From Periplaneta americana (Eukaryota > Arthropoda > Insecta > Blattodea > Blattidae), in contig NC_091117.1 of the NCBI RefSeq assembly GCF_040183065.1, positions 113,311,001 to 113,375,000 of the forward strand: 64,000 nucleotides of DNA, read 5' to 3'. A program made the position numbers and the translations under genes. This document shows positions 10,677 to 22,800 of the stretch, piece after piece. Positions within the stretch are counted from its first letter, which is position 1. Every line of letters begins with the position of its first letter. The notes below the pieces were generated by a model, which saw only the letters and a program-made list of their open reading frames with translations, searched no databases and was not told where the DNA came from.

Positions 10677-12384
10677 TCAGTCTTTACACTTATTGCACAC
10701 GACTGTACTATGCTCCTGACAAACATTATTTGTACATTTGTAGCAGATAGATTTGGTATTTCTGTCTGTCGCTGTAGGACATAGGAAACATATCTTCTTG
10801 TTTTGATGGTTGCTACTATTGTTGTTGTTACTTTGCACACTACTATCTAGGTTAGTGATGAACTTTTCCATGTCCACATAAATCGACTTATGCAGACGGA
10901 GATTGAACGATCTTCTAATCATGTATGGTTGGACCATTTTCATTGACATCTCTTTGATGAATAGTCTCCACTTGTGTAAAAGTCTTTTATGGTACCTGGG
11001 GTGCTGGATACAATACAGAATGAATGCATTTAGAGCAGTAACGTCCAAAATGTTACACCGAAGCTCCATGGGCCAGCATTTGGTTTGCATTTTACAAGTA
11101 TAATTGTGCACTTTCTGATCCATTACATCAACACCACCCTTAGTGTGACTGTAGAATTTTGCAATCTCAGGTTTCTTTTTGGGTGATGTTCGTGAACAGC
11201 ATTATCATAGTACTTAGCAGAATAGCACATTTGTTTTTCTTTAGGCAAAAACTAACTATTGTCATGTCCTTGTGAAATACAAATACACTTTTGTTCATTG
11301 GTCGATTTTGCATTGGATTTCATTTCTTTTCGAATGTCTCTCTTGTTTTTGCTTAATTGATCCCACAATTGTCACTTTCTTCTCCACCATATATTGTGCC
11401 AAAGGTACATTTATAAAATAATTGTCCATGGTGATATTTTGGGCTGTACCAAGTACAGAGCGATTTAGAAACTTTACAGTATTGAGAGCCAGATCCTTCT
11501 GTGGCAGTTCTCCGATTTTTTTTCCCCCTGAATATACAATTCCGTGAACGGCATAACCAGTTTCTGCTTCACACACATCACATAATTTTGATCTCGTATT
11601 TCGCTGGCTTCTTTGGCATATATTGTACAAAACTACAACGGTCTCTAAATGAAACCAGCTATTCATATATTGTGACATTTGGTTGTGGGACCATTACTTT
11701 TCTGCATTGTTCCGTAAATATTTGCCACACATAAAAAATAGAACAAGTTTATCTGTTTGTAATCTAACCTTCCGTGTTCTCTTATCATTGAACCTTAAAA
11801 ATCTTCTCATAGCTTCAAAATGATTCACAGACATTGTAGCTCTATAAAATGGATTGGGAAATTTACCAAGAAGAAATTCTCTTATTGGAACATCCCAAGG
11901 TTTGTCTGCTCTCATATGGAACAAAATTCCAAGAAAAGCAACCATTTCATCTATTCATACTTCTTGCTATTTTATTTTCTTCAGTAGATAAAATCTTTTT
12001 GCTTCTAAGTTGATACATCTCACAATTTCATCCAAAATATTCTGTGGGATAAATAAATCCCAGGCACCTCTGAGAGTAGCAGTTCCTATACCCCTTGAAG
12101 GACCTGATACAAATCTTACAATGTTGTGGACATGAGGTTTACTCTGAGCAGGGTTTCTGTCCTCCATATTATCCTACTATAAGCAATATATTCTCCTCTA
12201 TGTGTTTTGATTCTCGACTGGTGTGAAATAGGCATCCAGATTTCATCTTCATTCTCACACCATCATTATCCAGTTCTGCAGAAGAAACTTCATCTTCATC
12301 CGGAGTATTGTCATCAATTGCTGGAGATATATATTCCTCATTGTCGTCCGAAATTTCACTTTCCAGCTGTAGAAATCTTGCCAA
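10677..12384 (-). pseudogene. piggyBac-like transposase, broken
   Basis: Collinear minus-strand segments. There is an acidic N-terminus (12384-12169) and a segment reading WDLFIPQNILDEIVRCINLEA (12167-11967). Then come AFLGILFHMRADKPW and MSVNHFEAMRRFLRFND (11945-11694), then CDVCEAETGYAVHGIVYSGGKK and ITMDNYFINVPLA (11678-11295). KGGVDVMDQ (about 11120) precedes a Cys-rich C-terminus, CFLCP...CYKC...CQEH...CNKC (10800-10680). All three catalytic Asp positions of piggyBac transposases appear present. Several frameshifts or stops separate the segments, so the gene is dead. Confidence 0.85.
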
Positions 12385-12845
12385 CTCATGAAAATATGTT
12401 CTCGTAGTTCATAGGATTCTGTTTAGATGGCAGACTACAATAATTCTTACGATAATAAAACAATTTAAGCAATGGGTCTATTGGACCCATGTTATGTAAA
12501 AGTGTATAAAAAACATATATACAATAAAAGAATAAAATACCAAATGTGCTATAGGTGTATAAAGGAAGTAACAAGAGTAGAATACCTAGTGGGTAGAGTC
12601 ACACTGTGAATTAGTTATTTAGATAATAATTATTAAATATTCCACCGGGTCCAATGGACCCATGTTATGCATCCTAAGGTTACATTTTCACACATGTAAT
12701 GATATAATAATTTGCTTGGAGGGGGAAAGGAACTGGCCACACTACCACTTATCTCCTGGCCTAGTTGCTTCACAAGTGGTGCCTTCCTTCTTAGTATCAC
12801 TTGTGAGATTCAGATCTGTCTTCGGACAGTTGACTAAACAACAAT

Positions 12846-13617
12846 GATTTGCTATCATGAATTGATTTTGCATTGTTCGTTTTTTTTTAATAAGAGCTAT
12901 CATCCAGTAGACTGGTAATGTGGTTTTGTTTAACGTGAGTTGATTTTGCATAGTTTTATAATGCAATCTGTCCTTTCTGTAATCCTGTAACTGATTTTCT
13001 ATTGTAAATTGATTTTGCATAGTTCATTTTTACAGTGGAATTATTCTTCATTAGTACAACAACGATTTGGTATTGCAAATAGTTTCTACATACTTTGTTT
13101 TATAATGAAATATGTTCCATTTAATATTCCCATAACTTTACCATGGTTTATTATCACAAATTTATTTTGGGTAGTTAGTTTTCACAGTAGAATCTGTCCT
13201 CCAATATATGTTTACACTCTGCACGATATAGAAATCTCAGCACAGACTGGGATTTATTTAATTAGATAAAAGGAAGTAACAAAGGCTTCTTGGAAAATCT
13301 GTCTTTGCCCAATGAGAAGACACTGCCATCCTGAAAATAACTGTACTTTGTAGTACTTGTCTAACATGTACTTAGCAGATAATCCATAGTATTGGGATTA
13401 TTAAAGAGTGTAGTCTGTAGTAAAAACGAATTGTGCAGAATAAATTGGTGATAGCCGACCACAGTTGCGGGAATATGCAGAATAGATTCAATTGTAAAAA
13501 CTAACTATACAAAATCAATTTACGATAGCACACCGGGGATGCAGTGTTACTGGAGTATACATAATTATATTCCACTTCAAAAACAAACTATGCAAAATCA
13601 ATTCGCAATAGCAAATT
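12846..13617. repeat. Fold-back element with iterated 28-bp arms
   Basis: Repeats of a motif containing ATTGATTTTGCATAGTT occur forward near 12851-12875, 12936-12955 and 12998-13024. They occur inverted, as AACTATGCAAAATCAATT, near 13500-13525 and 13583-13607. Outer copies extend to TGCTAT...AATTGATTTTGCAT on one side and its complement on the other. No ORF is inside. It resembles a non-autonomous fold-back transposon with repeated termini, located in the ALG12 intron. Confidence 0.6.
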
Positions 13618-13738
13618 GATAAACACAATAACAACAGTTTGGTTTTGGCTCTTTTGGATAGTTATGTTCAATGTTGGTTTATATCCTACACAACAGTGAG
13701 GATGTACGAAGTCAAAGGGTCCATTCCTTGAAGGTAGA

Positions 13739-13749
13739 TGAGATTATTA

Positions 13750-13796
<47 letters not shown>

Positions 13797-13797
13797 T
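13739..13797. repeat. (ATT)n microsatellite
   Basis: A near-perfect ATT trinucleotide run of about 59 bp in the ALG12 intron. It may be the tail of an unrecognised SINE but has no visible tRNA-like head beside it. Confidence 0.9.
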
Positions 13798-14388
13798 AGA
13801 AGCTCAAAGATAAGAATAATACAATATTTTCATTATGCTCTTTGATATATTTACCGATTAAAAATACTTCAGGATTGAAATTTGAGGTGGGAAGGAACAT
13901 AGTGTTGCCACTATGCCTGCAAGATTGGTGTGAGTCACTTTCTGAGTCATACAACTACTTGTCATATCTTGCAATGGAAACAGTCTGGAATCCATGACAC
14001 AATGGAAAGTAAAGCTGTTTCTTGAAGTTACAACATAAAAAATATTGAATCAATATTATTGTATCTTAGGTAAATTTAATAGTTTATTGATAATTCTGTG
14101 TGCCTCACAAGTTCTACCACCTGTTTCATCCAGCCAGTAACTCTGGTTTTTAGCTTGTATTTCTGCTTTACTATAATAGGCAGATAAATATGACACAAAA
14201 CTACATTAAGTCCATGGCAACTGCATGTTTCTCCCACAAGAAATACCAATCCTAAACGACTTTTTAATCTGTCAGTGAAATAATGTATACATCTGTAAAT
14301 ATTTCAATTTCATGTACGAATTATGTTTCAGAATTTACATAATGTTTACTTACTGTCATAATATAAATATAAACTCGGCTTTTTTCAG

Positions 14389-16528
14389 GTATAGCAAAGC
14401 AGAAAATTTAACAAGTGGGAGCACTGAAATGATGGCATTCACACATTTACTCCTTGAAGCAAAGAGCAAGTATTCCCAAAACCTAAAACCATATTCAAGA
14501 ACACATGATATTCTAGATTCTGTGGAAGGTTTCTCTCACATTGCATTTAATTATAACACTTTTCCGCCAATCAGAATCAAAACAAAACCAATGATATTTA
14601 TATTGAGAAAAAGGGATGCATATAAAGATATATACTTAAAGAGGGAAGAAATAGAACTACCAAGTCATATAGAAGAATTACCACCCAGTGACATAGAAGA
14701 ATTGCCTATTGATATAGATTTACAAACTGAAGTTAAGGAAGACTTATTAGGGAATATTGAAGACACTTTAGAACTAGATGAAACATTAGAATCACCAAGT
14801 GATTTAGATGAAATGCAAATTCAGACTGATGTGTTTGGAAGTCTAGTATTAGATGACGATGATGATGAACATCGAGACTCTCCACTCATTGATCTGAACA
14901 TAGAGCCTACTGAGGACATAGAAGAAGAAGTACAGCTTTCGAAATTAATGCGCATGACAAGGGAGGATTTGATTAAGGAATTAAACAGGGCGGAAGGAAG
15001 AGCAAGAATACATCCGAAATCAGGAAATGTAAAGAGAAACATAAAAAAGATTATAAGACAATATAAAGCTCTCGAAGATAAAGAGTTGAAACTACAGGAG
15101 ACAAAAGACACAGAATTACCACCACAAAAAATTATAAAATCTGATGAGTATATACAATTGCAGGACTCCCAAATTCCTGCAGCTAGTGAGGAAAATTACA
15201 GTGACATACATAGTGAGAGCATTCACGAATATGAGGAACAAGTTAGCAGTAAAGCAGTACTAGAAGAATATGAAGAGACTGACCTCCCAAAAAATATAGA
15301 CTCAGTAATCTCTGCTGAAACAGAGGCACAAATTTCACCCCTACCTTTTGATAACCTAACTCATGAAGATGAATTCCCTGATGTAAAGCTGCAAAAGGGT
15401 AAAAGAATGGTGGAAAAAGATATTAAGAAATACAAAATGTTAGATCAAGATGTAGAAGAAGAGTCCCTTTCGGCTATTGATAATATGACAGATGACAGTA
15501 CAACAGGAAGGAAAAAGGCTGCACAGAAATCTAAGCTTACAAAACAAACAAAAAAAGGAATATTAGAGGGTGTAATGGATATAGATTCTGTTACAGAGAC
15601 AGATCAAATGCCTGTTGCTATTGAAAATGACACTTTAGAGGAGATTTCTGTAAAACCAAAAAAGAAAATTAAAAAAGCTGCCAAAAATATTGAAGCAGAA
15701 CTTAGTGATGAATCCTATGCCAAAAATGATGACTATTCACATACCAAAGCTTCAGATGGAAATGTAATGAATTTAGAAAATGTTACAACTGAGAATGGAA
15801 AACAAGCCCCAGAGGAAGGTAATGTTGTAGAAATAAGTGAAAATGAAGATTTAAAGGAAATATTTCCAGATCAGGGGCATCTCAAAACCAAAATTAAGAA
15901 AGGTAATGCAGCAAGGAAAATTAAAAAAGATAAATCAAAATCTTCCCTTTCATCAGTGGATAAAATTATTGATAATACCGATGATGGCATAACCAAATTA
16001 GATTCTACATATGTTCAAGACTTTACTAATTTTAATCAAGAAGAAAATGAAATTTCTAAGGATGAAAATATAGAATTTGAACTCCGAAACACTTTACCAG
16101 AAAAAATAATTGGCATGGAAAATAATGTTGAAGTGCAAGAACATGGCTTAGACAGCTTATCTCTTAAGAAACCCAAAAAGAAATTCACAAAGAAAACCAG
16201 TAAATCTGCGAAAGAAAGCATTCATTCTGGACAAGTGCTTCCTAACACTGAGGAAGCACCAGATATTCAAACTTCTGAAACACCAGCATCTACTAGATTA
16301 GATGAAGAAAGCACAATGATTTTAGAATCTAGTCAAGACATTAAATCACCTGAAGAAAAATCGTCTACAAATCTTAAAACAGAAAACATTAAACAAGGAG
16401 CATCTCAAGATACAGAAACTGATCAACCAAGTTTACAAGAAAACAGACAAGGGATTCAAAATGATGAAACCATAGAATATGATGATGTAGAATCCAGAAA
16501 GTTAGGGGAAGAAGTTATTCAAATGTGA
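14389..16528 (+). CDS. ALG12: ALG12 last exon, with a very long charged C-terminal tail
   Basis: The exon starts after CTTTTTTCAG; the split codon AG|G gives NWRYSKAENL. The first 70 or so residues (YSKAENLTSGSTEMMAFTHL...FNYNTFPPIRIKTKPMIFILRKRD) are the normal end of ALG12. About 640 further residues follow with no stop. This tail is Glu/Asp/Ser-rich, with repeated Lys clusters (for example KPKKKIKKAAKN, KKPKKKFTKKTSK, KTKIKKGNAARKIKK) and one block at about 14936-15068 (MTREDLIKELNRAEGRARI). Human ALG12 ends shortly after the canonical region, at about 490 residues. The tail lacks membrane segments and is predicted disordered by composition. The stop is TGA at 16526-16528. The tail's function is unknown. 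Confidence 0.9.
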
Positions 16529-18198
16529 TTCTTGATGTTAAATATCTTACTGTTTGGCCTGTGATACTGTGATGGTCCTTTTAATCAGATGCAAGTGTAG
16601 GAGCAGGAAGAGTGCCTTAAAACTTACAGATCACATCATATTACAATTCAGCTTTAAGTATTATATGACACTGTGACCTTCAATACCTCCAATTCTCCAT
16701 CAGGACTATATTATATGCTTTTTATTCATAGCCCTGTGTTTAAAGAGTGTCGTGACAATGGTAATGAGTAATTTGTACTTTTCTCTGCTGCTTTTGTGCT
16801 TGATCTGTAAAAGAAAATGAAACTGGTGTAAAATCTTGCAATAGACACTCATCTGGAGTTGTACAGAATGATGGTAAATTTAATCAAGAATCTTGATTTA
16901 TATTTCAGAATAATTTCCCTGTTTGGACTTATGAATATAGACTAATGATAAAAATAATCCCTATATTAAAAAAAAATAATGTTGTAGTGTGGACTCAATT
17001 TTATGAGGAAAAACGTCAAATAAGCAGTTTAAAAACATACCATACAGAGCATAGATAATCTTGTTTAGTGGATGAAAATTAGTTTAAAATGGTGTATTTG
17101 TAAAATACTGTATGTGATTTTATACACAGTATTTTTTTTTTCTATGTAGAACAGTACGAACATATCATTACAATAGAATTCTTAATTTATTAACATTCTC
17201 ACTTGACTAAGAAAGCAAATTTAAATAAATTCTAAAGATTCTTGATGAGTAAATAGTTATCTAAATAAAATGTTCGTTTGAAGTAGGGCTGATTTTAAGA
17301 AATAATATATAAAAAAAATTCTCCCTCTTCTCGCAATTTCTCTCAGAGTGCACTTGTGGATGCACAACTTTTAATGACTAACAATTATATATGCATATTT
17401 TTAGAGTCAGTAGTTTAGTCGTTTAAGATTTTTTAACCCTAAAGATTTTTCCTCTATATAACTTAAATTCATTCCATTCATTAAAATAAAACTTCATAGT
17501 CTAAAGACAATATTGCCTCTGGTAAGCAAACACAGTTTAAACGAAAATAAATAAAGATAATTGCAGACCATGTTGAATTAAGCATAATGGAGCTATTTTA
17601 TTATGTGCATACATATTATTTCTCATTCTGTCTCTTTCTCTTCTACTGCGGTATTCTCATCAACAATGCTTCTTCATCACACTAGTTGTACTATTAAAAA
17701 TTTAATGTAAATATTAACATAACATTTCATTAATTATTTCATAGCTTTTAGAAATGATCAATACTGACATAAATATTGCTCTAATGATAATTTCTTACTT
17801 CTCTTTCCTCAGAGTCCATTATTCATGTACTGAAAGAGCCAAAAGAGTTCATTAAACAGATATTCTACATGAAATAAAGAAAACTACCGAACAATTAAGA
17901 CATACAGGATGAACATTTGAGCAGTTTTCCACCAAGTAGCATTTGTCTCATCTAAGAGTGTCTTAGCACAGATAGATATTTGATATCAATAACAGCTGGC
18001 TAGTATGGTATTGCATCTGCTTTGTCTTGTATATTGCTTTTCTGTGTACCCATAAAGGATAAAATGGATCAGTTTAAGATATTCAATTGCACAGTGTTTT
18101 TGTACAATTTGTACATGCTAACATAATCACTTAATGAAATTCTAAGATAAATTAAGAAAGATTTCCTAGGAACAAGTTCCAAGTCACAGAGTTAAGGC
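16529..18198 (+). other. ALG12 3' UTR and flank
   Basis: Non-coding AT-rich sequence after the ALG12 stop. The first clear AATAAA hexamers I see are at 17224-17229 and near 17265, so a 3' UTR of about 0.7 kb is plausible. No other gene is recognised up to the palindromic MITE at 18199. Confidence 0.5.
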
Positions 18199-18256
18199 TG
18201 GTCCACAGTAAACCGGGAATGGAAACGACAACAATAACGGAAATATTGTTAAAATA

Positions 18257-19574
18257 CGTGGGGTGTAACTTTAATAGTGGCAACACTACTGTAAAAGCGA
18301 AATGAGACGGAGTTAATTGTTGTCACTTCTACCACATGTTAGTCTATGTCTGCCCTCCTCCCTCCCTAAAAGGACTCTTCCGTCCGACTCACAGCACATG
18401 CGCTGTGGAGAGTTGAAGTTAGTCTCCTGTTAGTTACAGCTCTAAGTGGTTGTGTTTTGCCATGTTTACAAAGCAGGAACAGCGATCTTGGCTGAAAATT
18501 CAATCTGCCTGTGGTCGTAAAGCACGACAATGTCATGACGGTCTTGTTGAGGCATGTAGAGAGAAGGCAATGCCATACAGGACTGTGGCGATGTGGGTTC
18601 GAGCCTTCAACGAGAGGTGTGATTGCGTGGAAAACATGGCTTGGCCGGGTCGTCCAAGTGTTAGTGAAGAGGAAGTGCAAGCTGTTTCCGCGCTATGAGA
18701 CAACGATCGACGACAGATGGTACGTGAGTTAGCCCAGGAGATAGGAATATCGCAAATGACTGTTTTTTGTATTCTAAAGAATCGCCTAAAAATGAGAAAA
18801 ATTGCATCTTGGTGGGTTCCCTGGGATTTGACGGAGGCATAGCGATGGATACGATGTGACACCACTCAAACTTACTTGGAGCATTATGATCGTGAAGGAG
18901 ACGCCTTCTTACAGCATATTGTTGCGCTTGATGAGACATGGGCCAGGTCATACGAACCTCTACTTAAGCGCCAATCAAATGAGTGGCATCATTACGGGTC
19001 ATCACACAAAACAGTGGTGCGTCGTGCCCCTACAAATGTGAAAGTTATGCTTACTGTTGTGTACGACTGTGACGGCGTCATCCTAACACATACCGTCCCG
19101 CAAAGACAGAATGTTAATGCACAGTATTTCCGTCGTTTTTTGGAGCATAATCTGAGACCAGTGTTGCGAAGAAAACGCCCACGTGTTTTGCAGAACCCTC
19201 CCATCATTTTGCAGAATAACGCAAGGGTGCACATGACACACCCTGTTGCTGATTTGTACCGTTGATGGGGGTGGGAAGTGCTTTTCCATTCACCACATTT
19301 ACCGGATTTAAGCCCCTGTGATTATGACTTAATCCCAAAGATGCAGGAACCACTTCGTTACGTTCGATTCCAGACTGTTCCCGATATTCTGCAGGCAGTA
19401 GGGCAGTCCATCAGAAACATCAACAGAACAGGAGCTGCTACAGGGATACTACGACTTCCACATCGCTGGCAACGAATTGTAGACAATGTAGTAACATTGT
19501 AGAAGTTTCACAGATGTATCACTTGTATATTCGTAATAAATAAATAGTTGCTATTATTAAAGTTACAACCTGTG
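18257..19574 (+). mobile_element. mariner transposon, inactive
   Basis: The element is flanked by TA (18255-18256 and 19575-19576). Its terminal inverted repeats share TGTAACTTTAATA (left 18264-18276; right complement at about 19555-19567). It carries a single transposase frame. At 1318 bp it is a typical mariner size. It sits in the left arm of the palindromic MITE. Confidence 0.9.
18462..19502 (+). pseudogene. mariner transposase with three stops and a D-to-N change
   Basis: One collinear frame of 346 codons, the usual mariner length, starts MFTKQEQRSWLKIQ. It keeps the HTH region (YRTVAMWVRAFN, WPGRPSVSEEEV) and the first catalytic Asp in ALDETWARSYEP. It reads ILQNNARVH where active mariners have HDNA, so the second catalytic Asp is Asn. 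The third Asp lies in LPDLSPCDYD. In-frame stops occur at about 18696 (TGA), 18840 (TAG) and 19263 (TGA). It is non-functional. Confidence 0.92.
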
Positions 19575-19614
19575 TAAATGTACTTAAATGTGAGCATTCA
19601 CAATTAACTATTGT

Positions 19615-19758
19615 TTGTGCAACTCAAACCAAGAAATGGATTCGAAACACCTCAAAATCTGTGCTTCAGTGGCTGACCATGATAATATCTTTGAAAAATA
19701 TTGGAGTGCAAGAGGTCAAATGACTTTATTGTCAAATGCCTGGCATTAGAAAACAACA
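19615..19758 (+). mobile_element. 5'-truncated Jockey-like LINE tail with 15-bp TSD
   Basis: About 144 bp match the very 3' end of the LINE copies at 28221-28854 and 42045-43300, in opposite orientation. It encodes the last residues of their ORF (KICASVADHDNIFEKYWSARGQ) and ends in an A/C-rich AACAACAAC tail. Perfect 15-bp direct repeats ACAATTAACTATTGT flank it (19600-19614 and 19759-19773), a classic target-primed insertion. Confidence 0.9.
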
Positions 19759-19853
19759 ACAATTAACTATTGTAAATGCTCACACTCAAATACATTTATT
19801 TCAACATTTTTTCCGTTCTCGTTGTCGTTTCTGTTCTGGTTTATTGTAAACCA

Positions 19854-22800
19854 ATCTTTACCATAAACTGGTGAGACAGGACTTTTTAAAGACAAAAAAC
19901 CTACATGTCAGCATAGAGCCCTCCCCAAAAGAATATTTGGATTACACTACTTATCATCTAGAGAATTCTATAAATTTTCTTTGGCTCTTTCACAACAAAT
20001 TAAAATTTCTTATGGTTCTGTATGCACAGCTATGGAATTATTAAAGATAAATTTCTACAAAATGACCATGGTGCAATAACTAAAACCTGGTAATCCTGTA
20101 AGCAGACTTAATTTTGTGTTTGGTTATAAGGTGCTTGATGGAGATACTGATCCTAATCTATGTATTTTATTATTTTCAGATGAGACTTAGTTCTTCCTCC
20201 CTGGTCATGTAATTAAAAAAATTATTGGAGCATCGAAAAACTCTACCATCTCTTTTATAAAATGTCTTCCGTGATTTTAGAGTATGCTGCACTATTAGTG
20301 GTGAGGCAGTAATAGGGCATTTTTTTTAACTTAGAAAACTGTTAATATTGACTAGTGTTATTAGTAGGGAACGGATTTATAGTTTCATACCTATTTTGTT
20401 TGCTATGTCCTAGATGTACGTTATTCAGATATATTTATGTTTCATGTACACAGGATCCCTCTATTACAATTCTACAGAATCTAAAATGCCTAAATGAGTC
20501 ATCAACTCCTATAAATGCTTAAAAATTATGTTTGTGCCTGGAAATCACTTTTCTAATATGTTTGCATATATTTAAAATAAATATACTGGTACTAAAAATG
20601 TGAAAATGCTCCAAAAAATTATAAAAGTGGCATTTGAAATGAAAAAAAGAAAAAGAAAGAAATTCTGCTATAAACACTGGTCTGGCAAGTTCGTTCCATA
20701 TTATTTAGAATGGGAGGAAAGAAGATTTTACCTAATTTCCTGCAGCCGAAGTTTGTTCAGAAAAGTCCATCCTAGCATAAAAGGGGTGATAGGTTGTTCA
20801 AGTTAGGCGATAGCTTACAAATTAGTTTTCGTGTCAGTGCACCCCTGTTACGTGAAATGAAACTGACCAATCAGCAATCAGTCTCATTCACTGATAGCAT
20901 TTGAATCTTCAGTTCAGTAGCACTCATTGTCAGCACCAGTTCTTTGTGTACGCATAAATTCTATTTAAAATGGAATATTTACTGAAATTATTAACATTAT
21001 TAATTGTTAATTTTATATAAACTCCCGAAAGTCTTAAATTGAATTTTATAAAGTCCTAAATCTTTCTTTTTTTTAGCACCTACAAAACTGTCCCCTTGTT
21101 ATTAGCAACAATGCTTAGCCCTCTAGATCCAGAACTTCAATGTCTTGCAACTTCTATCTTAGGGAATTTAAAGACAAAGCATACAAATCAAATCCTCACT
21201 TTGAAACATCTTAGAAACAGTATTCATGAAAACTCTGTCTTCGAAGAGAGTTGCAATGAGTTATGAGTCAATTACTTGAAGAGGTGCCAAAATCATTTGA
21301 AAAACGAAGTCAGGCAATTTCATTATCTCATTGACTTGTTCTGGAAAATAAATAACTTTTCGAATGTTTAGCTTCAGTAAATTAAAACATGAATTATTTT
21401 GTTTGCATTAGGGATATTGAATGGCTCCTATAATCATCGAAAGCACACTTAGTGAAAAAACAAAAGCTGGTTGGTGGAAAGCCAGTCAACTCTTCATCCT
21501 GTATTATTTCCTTCATTATTCGAAGCAGCATTTTCCTCCCAGTATCACTGAATACATTTTAATAAAGAAATTTATCTTTTCTCTAATCCTACATATAAGA
21601 GCTTATATATTCACTTTTAACATTTTTCAAAAGTAGCCATCAGTATAAAATCATACACAGGTACGTCATTTTCTTTTACAGATAGCAGAAAATAAATAAA
21701 TTCTAAACTTACACCTTCTGTCCATACTTCTTGGGATGGTCTTCCACTTTAAGTTTATGTTCCACTGGTGTAAAGAACACGCCATTTCAAGCTGAATATT
21801 TTGAAATTATTACTAAAGCAGTCGTCTTAAAATAAAATATCTAATAAGCCACATTTATTCCAAAGGACCAGTCTTTTAATATTTATATATCAATTTTTAT
21901 CTGAAAACTTGTTTTAATTGACATTATGAAACCAATAATTCTACCTTGTAATTTAAATTTTTAACTGTCATCCACCTGTTAATATATTTTTATATTGGAC
22001 AATACTTCACTAATTTGACCACTTCTTAAACACTTTTTAATTTATAATTAGTGTATTTTGAGAACAGAAGGATGTTAGGAAACTGACACACCTCCTATGG
22101 AGGCGAAATATTTTGGTGTGCAAGTGTTTGTATTTCGAGAATGATGTATTGGTCAGTTCAGATAACTTGATAACTGTATACTGTACACTTTAAGCAAGCA
22201 TCCTGTTTATAAGGTAGAACATAACTATGAACTGCATTAATGTAGAAACTATGCATTATCTCATGCCCGAGCTCTTTCCAGCTATCAAATGAGAACAGTT
22301 TCAAAAATAGTTACTTATTTTGTGTGTGTGTTGTGTTATATCAATGTGTGCCATGAAGTGTTCTAAATAATAGGTAAATATTTAGCAATGAACGTATTTA
22401 TTGTTAAATCTGATTTGTTTTCCTGTGTAAATATTTTAAATAAGGACATGTTTTTGAAACTGATTGCAAAATGTGAGATTGCATTTTGCATGCATATCCT
22501 TGCTCACGTCTATGCAATTAACTCATAAGTTATCTTTACTTACCAGTAATTTAGCCTCTTGCTTAAAAACTGAGTACTCCTAACCATACTGCCTAAAACA
22601 GAGTCCTACATAATAATTTAATCTAATTAACACAGTTAAGATAAATGCATAGTCTCTTGTGTAATGTTCCTTCCAGGAAAATATTATTTCAGGTTATTTT
22701 CATAGCTGTAAGGTTTATTGAATAAAACTTTCGTATTTTATCAACGAAGGTTTTTTCTTAATTTGAATTTAAGATAATTAAATGGCTGTCCAAAAATTCT

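Larger units (their letters stand above)
9891..12679 (-). mobile_element. piggyBac-like transposon with palindromic subterminal sites
   Basis: Left end CCCTAGGATGCAT (from 9891) and right end ATGCATCCTAAGG (to 12679) form the terminal inverted repeats. The flanks TTAG and TTAC look like a decayed TTAA target duplication. Next to each end lies the palindrome GGGTCC-A-(T/A)TGGACCC (9935-9949 and 12647-12661), and a third copy with one change is at 12474-12488. The transposase is coded on the minus strand between. A SINE is inserted at 10212-10564. Without it the element is about 2.4 kb, a normal piggyBac size. It lies inside the ALG12 intron in antisense. Confidence 0.88.
18199..19853. mobile_element. 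Palindromic MITE split by a mariner and a LINE fragment
   Basis: The left arm (18199-18256 plus 19577-19614) and right arm (19759-19853) are near-complementary over about 95 bp: TGGTCCACAGTAAACC...AAACGACAAC on the left against GTTGTCGTTT...GTAAACCA on the right. A mariner interrupts the left arm at a TA, and the corresponding intact right-arm sequence GAAATAAATG shows the empty site. A truncated LINE occupies the loop, between 15-bp duplications. The original MITE would be about 190-200 bp. Confidence 0.8.

Noticed and set aside
14821-15111. Ser/Phe-rich minus-strand ORFs here and at 16036-16221
   Set aside because: They are reverse-complement shadows of the acidic and Lys-rich ALG12 tail.
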